Below the pieces are notes generated by a model. The model did no database searches, was not told the DNA's origin, and saw nothing but the letters and a program-made list of their open reading frames with translations. 64,000 bases of DNA from Colias croceus (lineage: Eukaryota > Arthropoda > Insecta > Lepidoptera > Pieridae), in assembly GCF_905220415.1 (NCBI RefSeq), contig NC_059549.1, positions 9,362,001 through 9,426,000 of the forward strand, given 5' to 3'. Both the position numbers and the translations under genes were made by a program. Positions within the stretch are counted from its first letter, which is position 1; every line of letters starts with the position of its first letter. Below are positions 10,211-22,383 of this stretch, in pieces.

Positions 10211-12654
10211 TATAATATTAAGTTCTAACTTAATTATAACCTAAAAATCTAAAATGTTGGTTTGACTGGTCACAAATACTATCGAACTAAGATTTTTGGT
10301 GCATTACAATTTATTTATTCATTACTCACCAAACTCAAAGCTAAGTTATTATATTAAGAAAAAAAATCGATCATGAGACGGGTTTGAATCCGCGTCTTTA
10401 CAGTACCTATCGTTAAATAAAATCTCATCTTTTTTTTTCTCATTTAAACTTTTAATGCATATGAAATGTTTTTTAACAGATTTATCGATTACACAGACAA
10501 AGGCAAATTAATTTTAATTCCCCTATTACCTAATAACAAACACGGAAAATATAATAAACGCATGAAGTCGTGAGGAGAATCATTAACCTTATGATAATAA
10601 TCTATAGTCAATGATTTCTATTTACATTTTTATATCTCATTATTAATTTAGCTTTCAAATTAATTGTAGAAAAACACACAATGGGATCCATCTTTTATTC
10701 CAACCGACTTCAGAAAAGGAGGAAGTTCTCAATTCACCTATTTTTTTGGGGTAACAAACCCCTCAGAACTTTGTTTTGGTAAACCGATTTTGACGATTCT
10801 TTTGATTTGGAAGCTGGCTTCTACCCATTCAAATTGGTACTTACTTATTTTTATCATGCGAACAATCTTATTTAACCTTTTTTATTTATTTATTTATATT
10901 TAAAAGCTTATAATTATCATCTCTATTTTTACTGAAATGCCAATAAAACAATATGATATAATCGTTGTCTCACATTAGCCATGCGGAACTCGATTCGCGG
11001 CTATTTGCATATGCTTTATATAACACCTACTGTTTTCTCATGTTTGTATTCATATGAGTATTGAGTACATGAAAATAAGGCCAATTTCCTTATAAAATTC
11101 GAGTTTTTAGTTCACGTTATGTATGTATTTTTTAAGGAGGTAACATTTTGTTCAGCATTCTTCTATAGGTCCTAAGAATACACGATTATCTATTTTGAAT
11201 CTCTTGGCACTTCGTAAAAAGATCACATTTTACATTTTACATTGATAATTTTAATCACTTATTTACCGTATCCAAAAATATCTGAATTCATGTAGGTTAT
11301 ATTACTCAAAAGTAACATGGTTGTCACTAATTTATTCCCTGAAATTGCTAATGAGCAAATGGGTTTAATGGCAAAATATAATAATTACCATCTTCAGTTA
11401 ATTATTATTAGCAGTCCCATCGCTACTAATTATTGTTTTTACTAGAAACAATTTAGCAGTACCTGACGGTGCATTTAGATCAAACGAGCAAATTATTTTA
11501 GTTTAAAGTTTAAACAGGCGTAGAGCATTATTTCGTTGTTGTTCTTAGTGCGTTCGAAAAGATTCTATGCAATGTTCTAATACTGAACAACACTGAATAC
11601 GAGTTTTCGTTTACACTAAAAGATCACGAAAGAATGCTCTTGCTCTACCTAGATCTAGCTTTATGTTCGTTTGATGTAAATGCACCGTTAGAAGAACCAA
11701 AAGTATTGAAAATACTTCCTTGAACCCATCCTTTCTGGACGTCCAGATTCTTCTCTTTTATTCAACATAAAAGAGCACCTAAAAAACAATTACATAATAA
11801 ATTATTCAATTAAAATTCAACACACCAATGACCAAGTTGTTACTTGCATGGAGAATAGATTCATTAGAAAGTTGCTACAATAAATGTAATTCATGATTAT
11901 GTTTTGAATGCAAATGAAACACAGAAAAGTGCTTAGAAATAGCTAGTATTCTAGGTGAGTAATGATTTTGTTACATAGCAAAAGTTACAGTAAAAAAAGA
12001 TTAAGCTTCGTATTATTTTAATCTGTTGTAAAGATTGTTTAAGGGTTTAAACGTTAAAGTACATATTTGATTATCCCTTGAAAATTTTATTTATGGTTAT
12101 TTGCCCGACTAGTTTCATTGTATTATATATATGTAATTAGTACAAATATATCATACGAGTAATATCTTAGATTACAACATACTTAAATTTTATTGTAAAA
12201 GGAAACAAAACTTTTTGATGCAACAGAATGATCAAATTGACATCTCTAAACACATATTCCATACAAATAGGATTAATACCATCGCGTTACAAAAATCTAT
12301 TACACATAAGAAAATAATAAATGAATTATAATAATGCCGGTTAATTACGCTACTGACACGCATCACATCTGATATAAGACGTTTTTATGCAACTTTCTAC
12401 GAACTGCATTGTTCAAGCAATGTTTAATGTGAACTGTTCTACGAATGCCTATATTGCTGTGTATACGCAACGGCTCTATCGATTTTCATGAAATTGGGTA
12501 AAAGCTTCGGTGTTTGACTAAGTTATGTGGTCACTTAAAAACGGAATAAGATTAAATCATTTAGGATGGAAAGGTGATAAAAAATATCGTACCTAAGTTA
12601 TTTTATGCAAAAACAGTATGTACTTTTAAAGAAAAAGATATACTTTTATACTTT
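10211..12654. other. Intergenic or intronic DNA
   Basis: Mostly featureless and AT-rich. A fragment with AACCGACTTCAG near 10703 belongs to the repeat type at 5626-5873. Confidence 0.45.
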
Positions 12655-12875
12655 CTTTTTTTTTGGGTTCGATTCCCACCCGGGGAAAATATTTGTGTGA
12701 TGAACATAGATGTTTGCTCTGTGTCTGGGTGTTATTTATCTATATAAGTATATATTTAAAATTATATATGTGTGTTTATCAGCCATCTGGTTTCCATAAC
12801 ACAAGCGAAAGCTTAGTATGGGATCAGATCGTGCCGTGTGTGAAAATTGTCCTGATATATTTATTTATTTAAAAG
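12655..12875 (+). mobile_element. tRNA-derived SINE (5'-truncated)
   Basis: GGGTTCGATTCCCACCCGGG is a polymerase III B-box with T-arm character. It is followed by a non-tRNA body (GTATGGGATCAGATCGTGCC) and a TTTATTTATT tail. The A-box half is absent, so this is not a tRNA gene. The 69-aa frame across it is incidental. Confidence 0.6.
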
Positions 12876-15119
12876 AGTACAATCTCCTGCATCATAACAA
12901 AATCGATGTTTGTTAGCTTAAAAATACTCACATAAACTATGTTCTTAGAAAGGAAAGGGAGGAAATCTGGTTTCAAATAAAAAATCTAATCTATTACCCA
13001 TCGATTCAAGTACTGTAAAACACTCACCATAGATGTGTAATAAACATTTCTTAAACATTTGTGTCATTCAGTGAATCAGTATTTGAACCCGTGCCAATTT
13101 TCTGTTATACACAATCTTACTCATTCAACGCATTGCACAGTGGATTTTTTTACTCATTTCAGCCATAACCCAAATGTTTAAAAATGAGGGCGGATCTTAT
13201 CGTTAAAACTCCATGATCTCTGTCTGTCTGTAAAAGTCTCTAAAATTTTTATGTTTATCTATAAAATCAGTGTTTCCAAGTGGACATTAAAATTAGAGAA
13301 CACCGAAATAAGCTATAACTTATTTAAAAAAATACCCTAAGCGCAAAATGACAAAAATGTATTGAAACAAAGGTATATTTTCAATGATCATTTTAACTAA
13401 TAAAAAGTATGTTCTTAACTGTATAAAGATGTCTTGCTTATATCACAGTAATAACAGACTAGTTTCCCGTTTAGATAGCATACAAGAAACACGAATAAGT
13501 GTAACCTGTCGCGCCTTGTGATAGTTCAATGATCTTAATAAACCGCTTAGCTTATTGCACAATAGGGTGAATAATCGCCTAATATATTATGATGTTATAA
13601 ATATGATAATTCAGGCGTATTCTCGTGATATTATATGTGGTTTTTGACTTTTGTCCTTATAAAAATGATGATTGATGGTAATCTTGCAGTTTATACGGTA
13701 AATATTGCAAAAAAGTTTTGTGATCTTTATATAACTCGTAATTTATACATAAATAACAGGAGAGTTTTCCAAGAATTTTTCACAAAAACGATTCAACTGT
13801 ATAACCAATTTTAAAATATATTCAATTTTAAAACAGTTTTGGATATCATGAATCTATATTTATTCTTTATTTGATTCCATTTATGTGGCCATATTTACAT
13901 TCCTATTAGCTAAGTCATATTGGATACTTACAGGTATAAAAATTTTCCATTTAAAATTACTGAGCTTGCGGTGCCAGAACAAAATTAAAATTTGTTACAA
14001 AAATACAAACTTATTAAATAAAAATAAAAACAATATGGCCAATTTGCTTACAGTATGCACACTGTGTGCATCCGGGTTTCCCGTTAACCAGACGCCAAAC
14101 ACAAATATATCGCGGTTTTTGAACTCTTGGCCGATATCTTACGACTCACGAAAGGTGATTCGAATTTCTTTATGTTCTAAAACTTTCCAATAATTTTAAG
14201 TGACGTGAAAATTTAAAAAAATATTTAAATATCAAGTGAGAATAAATTTGAAAGATTATCTTGCGATTATACGAAATTACAGATTATTAATTTTCCTATT
14301 AACCTAGGTATATTTAATTTTACAAATTATACTTATTAAATATTTTAAAATAATTTTAATAACTCGATTGAGAAACGCTAGGCTATTAAATTGCGTAATG
14401 AAACAGCTATTGTAATAAAAATATTACATAACAATAATTGGGTAAGTCAAGCAGTTTGATTAATAAAACTTTTATTTTATATATATATATATATACATAT
14501 TCGAAAATTTTATTTCAAATTCAAAACTACTATTTTTACTGCTATGCACAGAAAATATAAAAGCTGTTGGAAAGCCTGTGATAGCATAATTTTAAAAGAA
14601 ATTATCGCAGTTTTCGAGTTTATAATATGTTGTGTTTATGGTGGCCCGTTCAGCATTTTAATTTTTGATCAATTTTATCATTACTATTTTCCTTTTAACT
14701 TAGATTTTTAGATAGCCAAGTAACTTCTCATGTGAACTACTTGAGCACCTAAATGCTTTAATTAGTTATAGTCTACATTTAATTAACTCAGCTCAAATTA
14801 CTCGACTCAATAGAATTTGTCAACCTTGTATCCACGGTCAAGGCATAAAAACTATCGACTATACAATACCGAACACCTATTATCCACTTAACCTTCTTTC
14901 GGTCTGACAAACTTCCTTATTTAATAGCCTAATTTAATTGTGAATAGCTTTGCCCACTCGATCGTGAATGATCGTTTTCATTCTCAACACTAGCACATTG
15001 TAAATTCTGTGATCTATGTAGTATGTACCCAATATAAAATCGTAGGAAATTCAAAACTGTATATTTAATATTTTTTTAAAAGAATACTAAGAGAAAAGTC
15101 AAAATTGCAGTTTTTAGAT
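12876..15119. other. Intergenic or intronic DNA
   Basis: AT-rich; a (TA)n microsatellite sits near 14479-14495. A 102-aa plus-strand frame at 13885-14193 has no recognisable domain and low-complexity, Asn/Lys-rich composition. I do not call it a gene. Confidence 0.45.
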
Positions 15120-15577
15120 TTTTTGACTGTATGTATATCCGTGGTAAACTCAAAAAGTACTGCATGAATTTACTTCAAATTTTGCACGAATATTACTAAC
15201 AGGTCGGACCAACCTATAAGCTATATATCAACACGCTAATGCCTCCTCCACACTACTCGCGAAGTTCCTCGGCGAAGTACACGGCCGAAGTTGACTGAAG
15301 TCCGCGGTGCTACACTACACACTCGTTCAACTTCGCGAGGAGCGCATACGTTCATATTCAGAACGAACTTCAGGTAACTTCGTGCCCTTTGACTCGGGCG
15401 CAAAAACCGACAATAATCGAAAGTCGGCCGAGGCGAGGTAAAGTTGGACGAAGTAAGCCGAAGTGCCTCTCTACATTATTCTATTCGTCTAACCTCGTTC
15501 AACTTCGCGAGTAATGTGGAGGAGGCATAAGACCAATAGGAGCGGAGCAATGTGGATAAAACCGCGGGGTACAGCTA
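15120..15577 (+). mobile_element. Helitron-like copy interrupted by a MITE
   Basis: The right part (GACCAATAGGAGCGGAGC through CTAG|T) matches the copies at 10020 and 35000. The body is split at CACGCTAA by the 288-bp insert at 15240-15527. The 5' part belongs to a different subfamily and its start is approximate. Confidence 0.6.
15240..15527. mobile_element. 288-bp MITE with TAA target duplication (PIF/Harbinger-like), nested
   Basis: Inverted termini TGCCTCCTCCACACTACTCG and the matching right end (GGAGGAGGCA) are flanked by TAA at 15237-15239 and 15528-15530. A 3-bp TWA duplication is the signature of PIF/Harbinger elements. CGAAGT or its complement ACTTCG recurs about eight times inside, a candidate subterminal transposase-binding motif. 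There is no coding frame, so mobility would need a transposase in trans. It is younger than the Helitron-like copy it interrupts. Confidence 0.8.
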
Positions 15578-15924
15578 GTAGATCTTATAAAATGTTAATT
15601 GTCTTCTTAGTACTGCTAAATGTGGTCACGCGATGTCAGTGAAAACAACAGACAGATAAACTTTCGCATTTACTATAGTAGGTATACTGGTATGATTGAG
15701 ATCACATGTTTTATATAGTTTGGAACATACTGAACACCGTAATTCTATTATTAAAAAATATATGTATTATACATTAGCTACACATTTACAAGTAACATAA
15801 CATTGAATAAGAGTTGACCAATGAAGATAAAACAGAATTTAGTTTACAACAGTGTTTAGTTTGCAATATTGAACACAAGATTAATTAACTGAGAACAGAG
15901 AACAAAAATGACTACCTACTTATA
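15578..15924. other. Intergenic or intronic DNA
   Basis: Nothing supported. Confidence 0.5.
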
Positions 15925-16011
15925 TAACTCTTAGATCTTTAAAACGTTTTTAATAGATAGAGCTGCTCCGAGGATGTTACAAAGCGAGCGACGCCACGAG
16001 CGGAAAGCTAG
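15925..16011 (+). mobile_element. Short Helitron-like remnant
   Basis: AAAGCGAGCGACGCCACGAG followed by CGGAAAGCTAG|T is the decayed 3' module of the family at 43507. Only about 90 bp survives. Confidence 0.6.
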
Positions 16012-17599
16012 TGTCATATAAGTGAATCAACCACCAGGCTTAACGAGACACAAGATTAATTCACACAGCGCAATACCAAAAAGAAAGTACACTCATTAAT
16101 TCAACCAAGAGTTCAAATAATTAACCGCGACATGACGTCATTTTTAAGTAAAAAAACGCGAATGAAAGCGAGACCACATTAGCGGTAACGGTAACTTTAC
16201 CTGGCCCACTGTGCGATTGTCGTGTACAGACAATCTGTAGGCGCTAACTAGAGATTTGGGTGACGGAAGGTCACTTTTTAGACCGTGACAATCACAATGC
16301 TAGCTGTCATCTGCATCACTTCAATCATTTCGAAGTATGCAAAGTGACCGTCACGTTGAACTGAATTGAAATAAAGTTGAATCTAATCCAATTGTAAAAG
16401 TAGGTACCTTCTAAATGCATCTAAGCTCATAATTGTTATCTTCTTCTATCTCATATTGGGGAAGTTGTAGTAGCTATTGCCTTTTAGTATAAAGGTTAAT
16501 TGAAGAGACAAGGCGGAATTTGGAATCTTTTCGGATCAATTCCAGGTCAGCTAGATTTAATCAGAATCAGCTTAAATGCCAGTTACCAAAAACTCTACCT
16601 GAATAATTGACCTTTTATTTTCCTAAGATTCGTGTCGTTATGTATCTATAAAAAAAACAAAACTTATATATTTAGATTTTCATCCATTGCCATCATCAGC
16701 CACTGTTGACCATATTTATTGAGTAATAAAAATCTAATTTGAATGAAGATTAACAGTTTTACAATGCAGCTATGGAGTTATTGATAGTATCGCGACCGGG
16801 GTCATTGACATATCAATTGTTTAATTTATTGTTATGTCCGAAGGGCCCGTCCGACAAATTAGTTGACTCCAGACGCCATTATAATTGAACATTATGACGT
16901 CAAAATAGCGTCACCCTATTGGTTGGACGCTTTTGATGTACTTAACACATTTTTAAGCGTTATGGCCTGGACAAGCTTTCATACAGCAAATACTACCTAC
17001 TGAACCAATAATTCGTGTTTAGTCTTAAATAATAAATATTAAATAACCAAAGCCAGGTTCGTTATATTCTATTAATTTAATTTACACGTGATACGTATTT
17101 TCAATTCTAGGGCAACTCAACATTTAACAGTGCTAATAATAAAGACATGTGTAAAATATTAGTTTCAATACAAATACAGTTATGTTTTGTACAAAAAATC
17201 ACAGCTGTACGAGGCATGTCTCGTGTTTCCGATATTTTAACAGCTTGGTACAATGTCAGATGAATTTGACACCGTCACTATTTTCAATGTTAAAATAACA
17301 CTGCTATCAAAATATCATTAGAAGCAATGTTGAAAAGAATAATGAAATGTGAAGGATATTAACTTAGCTGACTGATTGGTTTGACGAGCTATAAATTGGA
17401 AAAAAAACATTAATTTGTTATATTTATTATTTACGCAGTTACATCTGATTTTACAGACTAAAAAATCCTCATGATGAAACTATTAATACAGGTTACCTAT
17501 TCCTATACCATAGTCGCGCTTTCTTCACGAAAATTTCTCTACTCTACTACCTATTATCTATAACTAAATGGTATCCTACTATGTGAACTAACAGTACAT
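16012..17599. other. Intergenic or intronic DNA
   Basis: Slightly more GC-rich near 16130-16340 (GACATGACGTCA, GGTGACGGAAGGTCAC), but with no ORF or defined repeat end. Confidence 0.45.
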
Positions 17600-17797
17600 C
17601 GGTTAAAATCCATACCTAACTACAGAAACCAATTTGCATGAAATTTGGTATAGAGATATTTTGATAACCGAGAAAGGACATAGGCTACTTTTTTACCCAG
17701 GGACATAGTATAGGTTTTATCCCGGAAATCCCACGTGAACGGGAACTATGCGGGTTTTTCTTTGGCTGCGCGGGCGAAGCCGCGGGTGGAAAGCTAG
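17600..17797 (+). mobile_element. Helitron-like copy (GGGAACGGGAACTATGCGGG 3' module)
   Basis: Body matches the copies at 20990 and 55939, including GAGAAAGGACATAGGCTACT, and ends GCGGGTGGAAAGCTAG|T. The 5' end is diverged, so the start is approximate. The 78-aa frame starting in it is spurious. Confidence 0.65.
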
Positions 17798-18899
17798 TAC
17801 CTACTATATAGATTCATACAGTACATTAAAGAATGGTTGCAACATGTGTTCTGCAATTATCTTATTCTGTTCCACATCTGTGGGAACAATATCTACGTAT
17901 GACGTCTGCGCCATTCATCAATCACAATTACTGCTTTATATATTTCTTTGTGGAATTGTAAAAGCTTTGCCTGTATATGGTTAGTTTTATAAGGTTAAGA
18001 TTGTTCCTATACTTTTATAGGAAACCTGAAAGTTATTTGAAAATGTCTTATACTAATTGAACTCGTTTAAGCGATTTTCATATACCTACCTAACATTTCC
18101 AAAACACATCGTTTCCCAACCTTCTGCTTAAACACAGGTTTAAACCTAAAACCAATAAGTATCTTTTTGTTTGATAGTGATGAAAAAACAAGTGATCTTC
18201 ACATTACCTACTTCAACGTATCAAAATTCTGTCTCAAGTAACTATTGTTTTCAATTCCTGAACAGCTATTTGATGACCATCAAAGGCGTCTAGATTTTCA
18301 TATAAAATATGAAATTTTAGTTTTAACATTCCATTCCCAACACTATCTGCGAAGATATCGAGTTCTCAGCCAACGCTTATCACTAACGGTGAACAAAACG
18401 TGACTTTGTAGGAAGATGCAATCATCGCTCTTAATAAAAACAAAGATGTCTCTTAAATACGTCATTGCTTCCTTTATTTTAATGCGAGTCTGCGAGTTAG
18501 GTGTCAGTTGTCACGCGTGTATTTGCTCGTGAAAATTGAGTTAGAGATAAATTACCTTCTTAACACGATGCATCTGGTCTATTTGGACTTTAAGAATATT
18601 ATGTGTAACTTGTATTTCTACGAAGCTCTGTACAATTGTTAGATCGAGGTTTTTTCAATTCTTATTCGTAGGTACAACAGATAATATAATAGGTACTGTG
18701 CGTACCTAATGTAATGTGCTATGTAATGTGCTAGCTAACACAGAATCAGAATTTATTACCCAGCAAGCTTCAGTTGTTGCTCTATCTTTATTAACATTCG
18801 ATTTGAAAAATTTCACACCGCACTGTGTCAACTTACTGTTTGATTGGAATTGGTTTCTAGAACAAATACTAAGCTTATCGCCTTGAAACACAAAATACA
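17798..18899. other. Intergenic or intronic DNA
   Basis: No supported gene. The minus-strand frames of 72 and 134 aa that begin here and run into the CpG-rich block are not protein-like. Confidence 0.45.
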
Positions 18900-19324
18900 G
18901 AGCCGCAGGAGCGTAGAACGGCAAAAAGACCTATTGGGCACAACTGCATAACAACCATTCATAAATGCGCGCGAACGAGACAAGGAGAAAACGCATATAC
19001 GTCCGAGAGAGTGAGCAGATTGCATTCCAAAAGGTAACAGTACGCTGCGCCGGCGCAGGCCCGACCTCACTTGCTTAAACGCAGCCGACCAAGACGGACG
19101 TGCGCCCCAAAGCCGCGCTCCAAACAAAACGTGACCAAATTGTTTTTTAATCACATAACAATTGTAAACGAAAAGTGACGTTAAAACTGTGTTATCGTGT
19201 GGTGTTAATGGTGTGCTGTGTTTTGTGTACAAGAAACCGAGGGTGCTTTCACTGGACTGAAAGTTTTTAAATATTCATTCGGAGAGCTTCTTGTTTATAA
19301 GAACGGATTGCGAACAATGATGAG
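18900..19324 (+). promoter_or_regulatory. Candidate promoter and 5' UTR exon
   Basis: A CpG-rich block (GCGCGAACGAGACAAGGAG, GCGCCGGCGCAGGCC, GTGCGCCCCAAAGCCGCGC) stands out from AT-rich DNA. It leads into a UTR-like stretch ending ATGATGAG followed by GTAAAG, a good splice donor at 19325. If spliced to the acceptor at 51329 the upstream ATG would read seven codons to a stop, so it would be a uORF and the exon non-coding. This would make it the first exon of the pseudokinase gene with a 32-kb intron. Another gene, or intermediate exons, are equally possible. Confidence 0.35.
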
Positions 19325-20459
19325 GTAAAGTTTATATAATGCGGAATATATGGCCAATTTATATTAAAGTAATAACTAACTAATGATATTAAAATTCAAG
19401 TAAATTATTAAGCTATATTTAAAGAACTATCTGACACAAAAGCAGTAGTGGAAAAAAAAAACAATAGCTTATAAGTCAAAATATTAACCTTCTAATGTTC
19501 TTATTGCTAATACATGCATAATTGCATAGTCTGTGAGATGGTTTCGTAATTGCGTGCAAAAAAAACTAATTAATAAAGAATACATGGAACATCACGTGAA
19601 TGTTTTTATGCTAAATTTTCAGTTACGCGATATGTTATCGTAAAAGATCGAGATGTTTGCTCTCATACTTTCAGCGATAAATGACATGGGATACCTAGTT
19701 TAGTTATCAACATTTGTGTGAAAACATACAAAGATTATGTAAGATAAATAATTTCTATATTATATTTATCAGCAGTGAAAGTCTTTCAATATAAGTGAAA
19801 ATCCATTTGAAACAAATGTGTAAAATACAACTCTTAAAATTTAACAAAAAAAGAGAAAGCTAAGATGGAACAAATTAAATATAGTCAAAACAAATATAAA
19901 TTCATAGACCAATTTCAAGGATTCAAACGCACCTGATTAGGTATCAGATTAGAGCACTACAACTTAGTGCAAAACATTGGGGATCTCTACACCTCGCTAC
20001 TGAAATAGATTCTATTTATTTATTTAAACCTACTAAAAGTGCAACATAAATTAAATACATACTTATTAACAGGACTTTCTCCCTAAAACTGTACAACTGC
20101 AGTACCAAAAGAAGGATGAAATAGTGATCAGGCTAATTACTATACAATGTGAAGACAAACATAGATACCTATGTGCCAAAAACTGAAAAGCAAAACTCAG
20201 ATTAAAAACAAACAGGTTTTTAAAGACTCGCAACTTCAAATTAAAATCTCCTAATGACGAGCCTTTAATATGATTTACATATTTAAATCTAAATCTATCT
20301 TGTATCATTAAGTGGCACATACCAGACAAATCTTTAACTGCTACTTCCTTATTCTGAATATACCACGATATGTTACGTCTCTGAGATATTAATTCTACAT
20401 TAGCGTGTAGATAGACTAAAGATACATCACAATGGTTATTATTTAATTTTTCGTACGCT
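19325..20459. other. Intergenic or intronic DNA
   Basis: AT-rich. An 87-aa minus-strand frame at 20066-20329 has no domain I recognise and lies just left of a SINE; it is not called. Confidence 0.45.
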
Positions 20460-20665
20460 CGCGCTCTTTGACGCGTGACCGTAGAACCGAGGGGTCCTGG
20501 GTTCGATTCCCGGTCGAGACGAAGAAAAAAAAATGTCTCGGTCTGTTAGGACACAGAAGGCTGATCACCTACTTGTCCCTAAAGAAAATCGATCAGTGAA
20601 ACAGATGTATGCATAATGTATCTGCCCCTTACCCCACTACGGGGACACGGGACACGCTCTAAGTA
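20460..20665 (+). mobile_element. tRNA-derived SINE
   Basis: GGGTTCGATTCCCGGTCGAG is a B-box/T-arm. It is followed by an A-run and a GC-rich body (CCCTTACCCCACTACGGGGA) ending near CGGGACACGC. The 5' half does not fold as a complete tRNA. Ends are approximate. Confidence 0.6.
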
Positions 20666-20989
20666 TAAGGATGTTCAAACAGAACATATAATATAATACT
20701 ATACTAGGTTACTCAGTCAGGTAGTCAGCTTTTGAAGGTTTGAAGTTATTACAGTAGCACTGCTTTGGAAATATCAGCGATATCTTCATCATTATAAAAT
20801 TGCAAATCAGATAATTTATAACCAATTTTCGTCTGAAATCAAAAATTCTGTTCAGGGACAGGATCTTCACACAATCTCACCCATGAAAGCTTTCGGGCTT
20901 ATTTTGATTTATATATTTAATTGCATAGAACGTATAAATTTCGACTTCAACAACTTCAGCGACTCAGCATTTACTTGACATTAACACAA
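20666..20989. other. Intergenic or intronic DNA
   Basis: Nothing supported. Confidence 0.5.
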
Positions 20990-21223
20990 TCCATACTTAT
21001 ATTATAAATGCAAGTTACTCTGTCTGTCTGTCTGTTACTCAATCACGACTAAACTACTGAACCAATTTTCATGAAATTTGGTATGGAGATATTTTGATAC
21101 CCGAGAAAGGACATAGGCTACTTTTTTCCCGTTAAAATGACGCAATCCCGGAAATCCCACGGGAACGGGAACTATGCGGGTTTTTCTTTGACTGCGCGGG
21201 CGAAGCCGCGGGCGGAAAGCTAG
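20990..21223 (+). mobile_element. Full-length Helitron-like element (234 bp)
   Basis: Starts TCCATACTTATATTATAAAT after an A and ends GGCGGAAAGCTAG before a T. It contains a CTGT microsatellite, TTTTCATGAAATTTGGTATG and the GGGAACGGGAACTATGCGGG module. The 74-aa antisense frame is a shadow. Confidence 0.8.
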
Positions 21224-22375
21224 TATCTGAATAATTGTCAGTCCATCATACATAATCAAGTCAATCCTACAAGAACCTACTTTATCCTTATTTAAATGCT
21301 AGATTCAACATATCCTTGGATCTCTGTAACTGTATACCATACGATACAGTAACTGAAGTAGGTTGACCAGGCGTGGTGCACTATGCAATGAAATCATCAC
21401 AACAAACCATTGATTGTGACTCATGTGCATCTGATTATTACCTTTTTAACCTAGATTGTTGTTAATATCCTGATGAATCATACATTGAGGTCAAAGTTTA
21501 CTATTTCTTATGATTTTCTTTAAATGGATGTTCTATCTAAACATCACTTTTAGTCTTTCCAGACTCCTTCCATACCTACATAATCTGATCTTTGCCTATG
21601 AAATATCCAATCGAAGGATATTCAATATATTGTGTTAAGTACCTATTTCACTTATTTCATAAATTTTATTTATGTAAGTTTTACTTGTTTTGTTGTTGAT
21701 ATAACACAAAGACGCAATACTGCTAAATACGGCATTTATAAGGAAAATTGTTACCAGAATTAAATATAACAGGAATTGAGATACCATTTATAAACATTAA
21801 AATAAGGTTTTAGTATTTTGCTTATTGCCGGATGTTTAAATTAACTTTCTGATATTATTTTTAAATAATCAAAAAATATGGTTGCATTCGTAAAAACTTC
21901 TACCATAAGTGCCAAGGAACACCATCCATCGAGACTACCTAGTTAAAAACTATTTAAAATAAGTGTTAAGTAGTGAATCAAGAACGAACCCATATGCTGA
22001 GAATATGTGTCAAAGTGATGACAGATATGGATTCAATGGTTAAACTTCCTTCCCCTTTTTTCGATGACGAAAATATCAACGGATGGCGGTAATTAACTTA
22101 TATTTTAAAAAAGCGGATAGTATTGCCACAGATAATAAAGTACTATATGTGTACTAGAAGCTAGCTTAAAAATATTTTATTTGTAAGTGTTCTCATTAAA
22201 TATTCGTTTTGCAATTCATTTTTTATTATATCTACATTTCTGCATTTGTTTGATAATACATATTAAAGAAAAATAAAGAACGCAGAGTGATTTTAATTAT
22301 CGCAAGAAGATATCGCGAAATACAAGTATCTAACTATTGGCCAATATATTTTCCAAATATTTAACGAAAAGAAAT
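21224..22375. other. Intergenic or intronic DNA
   Basis: AT-rich; no supported feature. Confidence 0.45.
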
Positions 22376-22383
22376 GACCTTGC

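Noticed and set aside
13885..14193. A 102-aa plus-strand ORF
   Set aside because: Asn/Lys-rich AT-driven translation with no signal, domain or splice context.
18706..19232. Minus-strand ORFs of 72 and 134 aa over the CpG-rich block
   Set aside because: Low-complexity Ser/Arg/Leu translation with no domain; more easily explained by a non-coding promoter/UTR region.
20486..20522. tRNA gene suggested by GGTTCGATTCCCGG
   Set aside because: Only the T-arm/B-box half is tRNA-like; no acceptor, D or anticodon arms can be drawn, and a SINE body follows. The same applies at 12667.
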